NCBI GenBank assembly: GCA_014843695.1
Contig: CM026400.1
Span: forward strand, 39,732,800-39,796,799
Length of the DNA: 64,000 nucleotides
Direction of reading: 5' to 3'
Source: Archivesica marissinica
Lineage: Eukaryota > Mollusca > Bivalvia > Venerida > Vesicomyidae
Below, one piece after another: positions 56,087 through 64,000 of this stretch (position 1 is its first letter; each line of letters starts with the position of its first letter). The notes beneath the pieces were generated by a model, which had not been told where the DNA came from, searched no databases, and was given only the letters and a program-made list of their open reading frames with translations. Made by a program: the position numbers and the translations under genes.

Positions 56087-56209
56087 CTGAACATTTCTTC
56101 CCGTTTGAGTTCAGTTGGTACCCGGATCTGCAGTCACACGAGTAAGATCCCACTGAGTTAATACATGTTTGGTCGCATCCGCCATTATTTGTATGACATT
56201 CATTCAAAT
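56087..56209 (-). CDS. Calcium-binding EGF domain exon (EGF 1, most upstream seen)
   Basis: The acceptor is ATTGTTTACAG and the donor TTCAG|GTAATC; 123 bp, phase 1-1. It reads [20 protein letters not shown] then [20 protein letters not shown]. Six cysteines, the calcium start D-L-N-E-C, and Asx-hydroxylation pattern C-I-N-x4-Y-x-C-x-C. It enters in phase 1, so at least one more exon lies upstream. None is seen between here and 61 kb. Confidence 0.92.
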
Positions 56210-56449
56210 CTGTAAACAATATTTTATTTTTCTGGACAAATGGGAATTTATGTGATAAGAATTACTGCTCCTATATTCGTATTATAGGTATTAAAAATGT
56301 CCAATTGTTTTCAGCTAACTAGTTCCAAGCTTTCACTGGTGTGCGCATAGAAATACAGACTTGACCTGGAATCCAGAAATGGCCAGGTCAATCTATTTAC
56401 ATAGTTGAAATTCTGCAACAATATTTGGTTCAAGGTGCTTAGGTACTGG
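56210..56449. other. Intron with a short duplicate of 24820-24920
   Basis: GGGAATTTATGTGATAAGAA, TTACTGCT and TGTCCAATTGTTTTCAG recur from 24827-24895, so this is a dispersed repeat or intragenic duplication. Confidence 0.7.
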
Positions 56450-59112
56450 TCCAACGCGACATTAGCATATTCAATGGGTGGATTGAGTACACTAGCATAT
56501 TCAACGGGTGGATAGAGTCTACTAGCATATTCAACGGGTGGATTGAGTCTAGCATATTCAACGGGTGGATAGAGTCTACTAGCATATTCAACGGGTGATA
56601 GAGTCTACTAGCATATGTAACGGGTGGATAGAGTCTACTAGCATATTCAACGTGTGGATTGAGTCTACTAGCATATTCAACGTGTGGATTGAACCTACTA
56701 GCATATTCAACGGGTGGATTGATCCTACTAGCATATTCAACGGGTGGATTGGGGCTACTAGCATATTCAACGGGTGGATTGAACCTACTAGCATATTCAA
56801 TGGGTGGATTGAACCTACTAGCATATTCAACGGGTGGATTGGGCCTACTAGCATATTCAACGGGTGGATTGATCCTACAAGTATATTCAACGGGTGGATT
56901 GATCCTGCAAGCATATTCAACGGGTGGATTGATCCTACAAGTATATTCAACGGGTGGATTGATCCTGCAAGCATATTCAACGGGTGGATTGATCCTACTA
57001 GCATATTCAACGGGTGGATATAGTATATTAGCATATTCAACGGGTGGATTGATCATACAAGCATATTCAACGGGTGGATTGATCCTATAAGCATATTCAA
57101 CGGGTGGATTGAGTATACAAGCATATTAAACGGGTGGATTGAGTCTACAAGCATAGTCAACGGGTTGATTGATCCTACAAGCATATTCAACGGGTGGATT
57201 GATCCTATAAGCATATTCAAAGGGTGGATTGAGACTACAAGCATATTCAATGGGTGGATTGAGCCTACTAGCATATTCAACGGGTGGATTGAGTCTACTA
57301 GCATATTCAACGGGTGGATTGGTCCTACAAGCATGTTCAACGGGTGGATTAAGCCTACTAGCATAGTCAACGGGTGGATTGAGCCTACTAGCATATTCAA
57401 CGGGTGGATTGAGTCTACTAGCATATTCAACGGGTGGATTGAGTCTACTAGCGTATTCAACGGGTGGATTGAGTCTACAAGCATATTCAACGGGTGGATT
57501 GATCCTACATGCATATTCAACGGGTGGATTGAGTCTACTAACATATTCAACGGGTGGATTGATCCTACTAGCATAATCAACGGGTGGATTGATCCTACTA
57601 GCATATTCAACGGGTGGATTGAGTCTACATGCATATGCAACGGGTGGATTGAACCTACTAGCATATTGAACGGGTGGATTGATCCTACATGCATATTCAA
57701 CGGGTGGATTGAACCTACTAGCATATTCAACGGGTGGATTGAGCCTACTAGCATATTCAACGGGTGGATTGAGCCTACTAGCATATTCAACGGGTGGATT
57801 GAGCCTACTAGCATATTCAACGGGTGGATTGAACCTACTAGCATATTCAACGGGTGGATTGAGCCTACTAGCATATTCAACGGGTGGATTGATCCTACAT
57901 GCATATTCAACGGGTGGATTGAGCCTACTAGCATATTCAACGGGTGGATTGATCCTACTAGCATAATCAACGGGTGGATTGGTCCTACAAGCATGTTCAA
58001 CGGGTGGATTAAGCCTACTAGCATATTCAACGGGTGCATTGAGCCTACTAGCATATTCAACGGGTGGATTGAGTCTACTAGAATATTCAACGGGTGGATT
58101 GAGTCTACTAGCATATTCAACGGGTGGATTGAGTCTACTAGCGTATTCAACGGGTGGATTGAGTCTACAAGCATATTCAACGGGTGAATTGATCCTACAT
58201 GCATATTCAACGGGTGGATTGAGTCTACTAGAATATTCAACGGGTGGATTGAGTCTACTAGCATATTCAACGGGTGGATTGAGTCTACATGCATATTCAA
58301 CGGGTGGATTGAGTCTACAAGCATATTCAACGGGTGGATTGATCCTACATGCATATTCAACGGGTGGATTGAACCTACTAGCATATTCAACTGGTGGATA
58401 GAGTCTACTAGCATATTCAACGGGTGGATTGAGCCTACTAGCATATTCAACAGGTGGATTGAGTATACTAGCATATTCAACGGGTGGATATAGTCTACTA
58501 GCATATTCAACGGGTGGGTTGAGCCTACTAGCATATTCAACGGGTGGATTAAGCCTACTAGCATATTCAACGGGTGGATTGAACCTACATGCATATTCAA
58601 CGGGTAGATTGAGCCTACTAGCATATTCAACGGGTGGATAGAGCATACTGGCATATTCAATGGGTGGGTTGAGCCTACTAGCATATTCCACTAGCATATT
58701 CAACAGGTGGATTGAGCCTACTAGCATATTCAACGGGTGGATTGGGTCTACTAGCATATTCAACGGGTGGATTGGGCCTACTAGCATATTCAACGGGTGG
58801 ATTGAACCTACTAGCATATTCAACGGGTGGATTGAAATTACTAGCATATTCAACGGGTGGATTGAACCTACCTGCATATTCAACGGGTGGATTGAACATA
58901 CATGCATATTCAACGGGTGGATTGAGCCTACTAGCATATTCAACAGGTGGATTGATCCTACAAGCATATTCAACTGGTGGATTGATCTACAAGCATATTC
59001 CACAGGTGGATTTAGCCTACAAGCATATTCAACGGGTGGATTTAGCCTACAAGCATATTCAACAGGTGGATTTAGCCTACAAGCATATTCAACTGGTGGA
59101 TTGATTCTACAG
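56450..59112. repeat. 30-bp minisatellite, about 88 copies
   Basis: The unit ATTGAGCCTACTAGCATATT then CAACGGGTGG runs for 2.66 kb. Because 30 is a multiple of 3 and the unit lacks stops in several frames, long ORFs (up to about 670 codons) appear on both strands. These are not genes on present evidence. Confidence 0.98.
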
Positions 59113-59120
59113 GCATGTAT

Positions 59121-59224
59121 AATTGCAAACGTTAGGCTTATCACATCTATAATAGATCTTTATTTAGTCACAGCTATTTAGATTGGATTAAATTATAGAT
59201 GTGATAAGCCTAACGTTTGCAATT
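59121..59224. repeat. Perfect 33-bp inverted repeat (38-bp loop)
   Basis: AATTGCAAACGTTAGGCTTA... (59121-59153) is the exact reverse complement of 59192-59224. It begins right after the 30-bp array. Confidence 0.95.
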
Positions 59225-60654
59225 CTCACAGTTCAGAACTTCACACGTCAACCGTGCAAACTGTCGTCTGGCTGGTTCACAACAAAACAGAAAGTGGATC
59301 TACATTTACCAGGTAGTAATTATGAGTGGCCATGAAGGTGAGCCGTGTTACCGTTATTGTTGCTACTGTTGAAACTAGTCTAGTCAATTAATAAAATTGT
59401 CATTAAATAACTGATTTCATAATGGCCTTGTTATTCAATATTGGGATGAAGCTGCAGGCACAATGCACATACTTTTTTGTCCTATGGTCATATAGTAGAT
59501 AATGTTTACTATATGACCATATGACAAAAATAAAATGTGTGTCTTGTGGACGAAGCCAGTAATATTGGACCGAGGCCGAAGACAAGGCCAATATGAATTC
59601 ACTTAATTAATAACAATGTAATATCAACGTATAGTCTACATCCGCTATGTCAAAGTCGGTTATATCGAATTCTCCGGTTATCTCGAAGTCGGATCAAAGT
59701 CACGTTTCAGACATTATCATTTTACATATACTAGCTCCGTTTAATTCCTGAGATTTTGTTACTTTTATGTCCACCCTGAATTTTTCTTATTTTAGAGACA
59801 AAAGTGATATGTAATTGTGCCTAAAGGGAGAGGGGAGGACATCATTTTACGCAAAAAAACACTACTGCATTAGATTTCTTCATGAATGATTTAGATTTTT
59901 GACATCTTGTCTTTAAAATGTCATTGGTGTTACTTGTCCGAACCCTTACCCTTTGAAAATGATTGGAACATAAATACAATTTAGGCACTAAACACGTTTC
60001 AATTGTACTTTTATTCAACTGTTATAATATCAAAGAACTATTCTAATGTCTAAAGAGGTTGCTGCAGGCATTGTTCTTCACGATCTGCCGAGTTAGATGA
60101 TTGTCCTGGAATTAGTGTCATTGGTGTTACCCATACTTCAACTTGTGGACAGGAAAATAATTATTGTTCCTTGCTGACTGGTTTTAACACCATATGTCGC
60201 TACTGATGTGCCATGTTGTTGCCATGCGGATTGATGGAAACCACTGCAGCTAGATTCGTTGAATTTACCAATTTTCTGAAAGGTAGGTTTATTCTTTGTC
60301 ATTGGTGTTGACCCTGTTTATGTCAGGAAGGTGAAGTAACAGTTAAACTGGTTGTATAGTGCTGTAAGCAAAGGTAATCAAATCATATATCAGCACACTT
60401 TGTCTCAAGGTCATGCTTACCTAGGGAGCAACCATTGCATTTGTATGAATTTGTCATTGGTGTTACCTGTCATTGGTGTTACTGTGTTTTCGTTACACCA
60501 ATGACGCATGATTACACCAATGACTGGACACTGTAATTTCCTGCTTTTAATTTGATAATTTGAGCAGTTGCTGTACATGCATGTTTATTAAAGCCAACAA
60601 TAAGAATTTTTAAATAGAAATCTTACAATATGACTGGTTATACATATATATATA
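59225..60654. other. Intergenic or intronic sequence with palindrome and motif cluster
   Basis: Holds a palindrome at 59475-59529 (23-bp arms TTTTGTCCTATGGTCATATA..., one mismatch, 9-base loop), a copy of the 4.4-kb dispersed repeat (59630-59740, inverted) and the GTCATTGGTGTTAC cluster. A possible 5' exon of the 61-kb gene ending CTGAAAG|GTAGGT (about 60283) has stops near it and could be non-coding. Confidence 0.6.
59920..60525. repeat. Cluster of GTCATTGGTGTTAC motifs, left of the 61-kb gene
   Basis: Direct copies at 59920, 60117, 60298 (variant GTTGAC), 60454 and 60470; inverted copies at 60493-60506 (GTTACACCAATGAC) and 60512-60525 (ATTACACCAATGAC). The last four form a compact block with two direct and two inverted sites. 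Confidence 0.9.
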
Positions 60655-60776
60655 CTGGACAAAAAAAGTTAGGGATCCAAGTTTCAGTATTCAATTTAAG
60701 CTGTTTTCACTTGATCTGAGCCGTTTACCAGAATATACTCAAAATAAAATCCATGATCCCAAACTGTTTTGTCCAG
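60655..60776. mobile_element. Tc1/mariner-like MITE
   Basis: CTGGACAAAAAAAGTTAGGG ATC at the left and GATCCCAAACTGTTTTGTCCAG at the right form terminal inverted repeats. TA lies on both sides (60653-60654 and 60777-60778), the usual Tc1/mariner target. 122 bp, non-coding. Confidence 0.88.
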
Positions 60777-60851
60777 TAAATAAACTTAAGCCTTAAATAT
60801 TTTGTTAATCTTAACCAATCACATAACATAGGTCAATTTATAATATATATA

Positions 60852-60964
60852 TTTGTAGACCTGGCGAAAACTACTTTTGGAAATATATAACTGGAATAAC
60901 TGATTCATGGAACCAGTTATTCCAGTGGTATGTTTTCAAAAATAGTCTTCACTTTGTCTACAAA
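60852..60964. mobile_element. Palindromic MITE-like element
   Basis: TTTGTAGAC...GTCTACAAA ends, with inner arms ACTGGAATAACTG/CAGTTATTCCAGT, fold into one long imperfect hairpin of 113 bp. Confidence 0.8.
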
Positions 60965-61097
60965 TGGACAATTCTCAAGACCACTACTGAAAGATGACGT
61001 CATAGGATTGTTGAGTTACTACTAATACTTTGACATTCACACTATGGCCATCAAATTCGATTACATCTATGGGATATTTTCCTTTAAAATATGTGGT

Positions 61098-61132
61098 GGG
61101 CAAAGTCACCCAGGCATGGGGTGACTTTGCCC
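61098..61132. repeat. Perfect 14-bp hairpin
   Basis: GGGCAAAGTCACCC and GGGTGACTTTGCCC with a 7-base loop, about 30 bp before the splice acceptor of the 61-kb gene. Confidence 0.9.
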
Positions 61133-61162
61133 ATCTTAAGTTAGATCTTGTATCCATTTCAG

Positions 61163-63452
61163 CCAAAAGTCAAGAGGCCGCCAAAAAATTGCAAAGGACA
61201 GGGCCAAATGCTACAGAGAGAACAAGCGCTTGCAAGCCAGTCTTGAATCAGAGAGAAAAAGAGCTGAGAAATTCAGAAAGAGATATGAAAGGTTACATCA
61301 AAAAGCAACAAGCACCAACAAGGGAATGTTGAGTCCGCGCTCAAAGACGAAGAAACTCCTACGATCTTTTGGAGAAAAAGACTTGAAAAAGGAAAACAAT
61401 CCCGTGTCAAGAACGTTGAACTTTCATTATACTTTGCTTCATAGCATTAAAGAGAGGTATCGACATATTAAGAGTCAGAAAGAGAGGAGGGTGATTTGTA
61501 GAGCTTATATGACGGGTGTCAAGCTGATGAGAAAGTATAAATTGTTAAAATGGGCAGAGAGTCAGCTACCTCTTTCACATCGTCGATGGCAGTTAGATCC
61601 GTTTGAAAATGGCTACAATCGCAAGTCTAAGACAAACCCAGTTATTTCACTTGTAAAAGATTTCTATTGCAGGGACGACGTCAGCCGTATGACAACAGGT
61701 AAGAAAAACACCATTACTCGGAAAAAATTGAAAATGCAGCGAAGGCTCTTGACTGACACTTTGCAAAATCTTCACAAGAAGTTTTTGTCGGAGCATACCC
61801 AGACGGTAAGCTATTCATATTTCTGTGCCCTTAGGCCATTTTGGGTGGTGGAACCAACAGAATTAGATCGAGAAACATGCCAATGCAAGGTTCATGAGAA
61901 CACACAGTTTATGGCTGACAAATTGTTTAGCCTCAACGTCCTCAACACAAACAACCTCGAACAATTGGTTACTGAGATGGTTTGTGATGATGACAGTAAG
62001 GCATGTGCGTACGGTGAGTGCATTGCATGCAAACACAAGAAATGCAACTTCAATCCTCCAGATGATGCAGTGGTAAGTAGGCCCATAACATACAATCAAT
62101 GGAAGCTGAAAAAGGTACCAAGGGTAACAACTGATGATGAAAATGCCAAAAACGAACAGGACCTAATCACAGTCACCAAAAAGGAAGACGTGGAATCCAC
62201 CATAAAATGTCTCATTGCGGATTTCATGACCAGCCTTCAAAAGTTCAAGCGACATGCCTACAACATTAGGAGGCAATATGGGGTGTACAAAACTGTGCGG
62301 GAGAACCTGCATCCAGATGAGTGTATGTTACATGTCGACTTCAGTGAGAATTACACATGTAAGTACTCAAATGAAACGCAAAGTTTGCACTTTGGCGGTT
62401 CCCATGAACAAGCATCTCTCCATACTGGAATACTCTATGTGGGTAAAGACACCATTCCTTTTTGCACTATCTCAAAATGCAGGCAACATGACCCACCAGC
62501 CATATGGGCACACCTAAAGCCAATACTAGAGATGACCAGGGAGAAGAATCCACAGGTGACCACCCTACATGTTTTTAGTGATGGGCCCACGACCCAATAC
62601 AAGCAAAGGGGTAACTTCTATCTTCTTTGCACTGAACCATACAAAATGGGTTTCAATGCTGTTGTTTGGCATTTTTTTGAGGCCTCTCATGGAAAGGGGG
62701 CCCCCGATGGCATTGGTGGGGCCTTAAAACGCACTGCAGATCGGTTAATCAGACTCGGGAACGATATTCCAGACACAATGGCCCTCTACAACCTGCTGTT
62801 ACAGCATACTTCAGTGAAGCTCATATATATCCCCTGTAGCGAGGTGACCAGTTATACAGATTATGTTAAAAGCCTTGGTGTCTTGCCCACAGTCAAGGGA
62901 ACAATGAAACTGCATCAGATTATTTCTGTTAACCCCCAAAAGATAAAATACAGGGACATTAGCTGTGTATGCAAATTATACACAGAAGGGATTCTTGACT
63001 GTCATTGCTATCAGATTGCAGCATTTGAATTTGATGTTTCTGAACGTATAGATGATGTGGAGACATTAGATGCAGGGAATGAAAGGGGACCTTCATCTCA
63101 GACACCACAAATAGAGTCAACCCCAACACAATGCCAGCAGTTGAATAGGCCTGACCAAATAACACATGATCATGTTGGGAAATACTGCATTGTGTTGTAC
63201 GAAGAAAACTTGTATCCCGGTGAGATTAGGGATATTGTCTCAGATGGCAATGAAAAAATGATACAAGTCAAGTGTATGAATGTTATGGGGAGAAACAAAT
63301 TATATTGGAGGGGTGGCAGGGCAGACGTAAATGAATACCCAGAGGAAGATATCCTCTGCCTCATCCCCGAACCCCCTATAACGTCCAAAAGGTATACTTC
63401 GATTGACGATGGCCTCTGGGACACAATTGAAGCTGTATATGGTAAGAAGTAA
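61163..63452 (+). CDS. DDE-motif, probably transposase-like protein (5' exon missing)
   Basis: The coding frame runs from a splice acceptor (TGTATCCATTTCAG at 61162) in phase 2 to TAA at 63450-63452, about 763 codons. There is no early ATG: codon 61230 is TTG and the first in-frame ATG is 61326, so a start exon upstream is likely. Numbering from 61230: residues 1-30 are a basic coiled coil (continuing KCYRENKRLQ upstream); 217-272 are Cys-rich (CQCKVHEN, CAYGECIACKHKKC), probably zinc-binding. Candidate catalytic acids are D370 (HVDFSENY), D451 (HVFSDGPTT) and E484 (FFEASHGKG), followed by GAPDGIGGALKR. The C-terminus 648-735 is a small beta-rich module (KYCIVLYEENLYPGEIRDIV). No introns inside. 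I read it as a DNA-transposon protein or domesticated relative; family not named. Confidence 0.75.
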
Positions 63453-64000
63453 CATGTTCTATTCTCTTCATTTATGAGCACGGCTCCTGCTGATGGAAAT
63501 GGCTGGGTTTGTCTTATACAGTGATTGAGGTAGCTGTATTCACTGCCATTGTCTCTATTCTCTGGCTTTTTTAGTTGCGGACCAAATTAATAGTATTAAT
63601 GACTGCTGTTTTAATCTTTTTATTCCAACTATACACTATAGTTTATAGAAAGTTCCTGAAGGCCTATATCGGACGAACATGTATCACATCTGTGTTATAT
63701 TCGATATGGTTGTATCAACTTGACTTTGCGCATTTGTATTTGACTTTGTTTTTAAAATTTATTTCAAATATACAAAGAATGTGTAATTAGTTGGTTTTAT
63801 AGTGTTTAACAATCATTGGTGTTACTTGGCGTCATTGGTGTTACAACGCTGTCATTGGTGTGACCACTATGACAATGAATGATTCTTGTTTCCATATGTT
63901 CAAAAGTTAAAATGTCATAGGTCATGCCGATAGCAAACAGCCTCACAATTATGATAGGACAAACATTCCCCCCAAAAATGCTGCTAATTTCCACCAATTG
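63453..64000. other. 3' flank of the 61-kb gene with three GTCATTGGTGTTAC motifs
   Basis: Motifs at 63812 (ATCATTGGTGTTAC), 63831 and 63851 (GTGTGAC variant), spaced 19-20 bp. AT-rich otherwise; no gene seen. The end of the putative element may lie beyond the window. Confidence 0.7.

Larger units (their letters stand above)
2325..56209 (-). other. Gene span: EGF/Ig-containing type I membrane protein, 5' partial
   Basis: This is the extent of the large minus-strand gene built from the exons listed separately. The evidence that they form one gene is phase: nine EGF exons are 1-1, then 1-2 (30311-29429), 2-0 (27450-27339), 0-1 (25462-25312), 1-1 (24241-21035), 1-2 (15040-14935), 2-1 (10161-10130), 1-2 (7798-7678), 2-1 (6969-6929), 1-0 (5739-5648) and 0-0 (3263-3192). 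All junctions join in frame except the last. The layout is EGF x7, unrecognised domain, coiled coil, Ig, EGF x2, Cys-rich stub, membrane helix, cytoplasmic tail. The signal peptide and first exons are not seen and probably lie beyond 56.2 kb or outside the window. I do not recognise the orthologue. cDNA could change individual boundaries. Confidence 0.8.

Noticed and set aside
56439..59181. Long ORFs (up to 672 codons) over the 30-bp array on both strands
   Set aside because: The period is a multiple of three and the unit lacks stops in several frames; the ORFs start and end with the array and overlap each other in different frames.
61030..61332. Plus-strand ORF starting MTFTLWPSNS
   Set aside because: It overlaps the splice acceptor and the main frame; after 61163 it is in a different frame from the conserved protein.
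62959..63481. Minus-strand ORFs within the 61-kb gene
   Set aside because: Antisense shadows of the 763-codon frame.

Overview
This window looks like eukaryotic, metazoan nuclear DNA. Coding exons are split and flanked by GT/AG sites, and the rest is AT-rich and packed with tRNA-derived SINEs, LINE remnants, MITEs, a nearly complete Ty3/Gypsy element and about twenty tandem arrays. The SINE families and the style of the exons suggest a mollusc, probably a bivalve; that is an impression from memory, not a search result. Positions 1-773 are an assembly gap.

The backbone is one large minus-strand gene running from about 56.2 kb down to about 2.3 kb, open at its 5' end. I assembled it by hand from splice sites and reading phase. 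In transcription order it has seven calcium-binding EGF exons (56209-56087, 55744-55622, 55142-55020, 50326-50195, 48657-48535, 43944-43831, 32509-32384). Next come an unrecognised domain over three exons (30311-29429, 27450-27339, 25462-25312) and a 3.2-kb exon with coiled coils, a Cys-rich module, RKRR motifs and a terminal Ig domain (24241-21035). Two more EGF exons follow (19998-19876, 18770-18648), then a short Cys-rich exon (15040-14935), a 32-base micro-exon (10161-10130), a transmembrane exon (7798-7678) and cytoplasmic exons (6969-6929, 5739-5648, 3263-3192, and a terminal exon at 2442). The phases agree at every junction except the last. The product would be a large type I membrane protein of the extracellular-matrix or receptor type.

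The introns are full of repeats. Several arrays touch splice sites, and in four introns the duplicated unit contains or begins at the 5' splice site, giving strings of decoy donors. A Ty3/Gypsy element (33973-43129, minus, two LTRs and a 4-bp TAAG target duplication) sits in the intron between EGF exons 32509-32384 and 43944-43831. Its gag-pro junction carries a clear -1 frameshift signal: slippery heptamer, 5-nt spacer, 11-bp stem. A reverse-transcriptase LINE relic lies at 12.3-14.7 kb.

The right end (59.2-64 kb) is different. A plus-strand gene (61163-63452) encodes a protein of about 760 residues with D, D and E motifs and a Cys-rich region, probably a DNA-transposon protein of a family I cannot name. 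It is bracketed by ten copies of a 14-base motif (GTCATTGGTGTTAC or close variants), seven upstream and three downstream. This is the best candidate in the window for a little-described mobile system.
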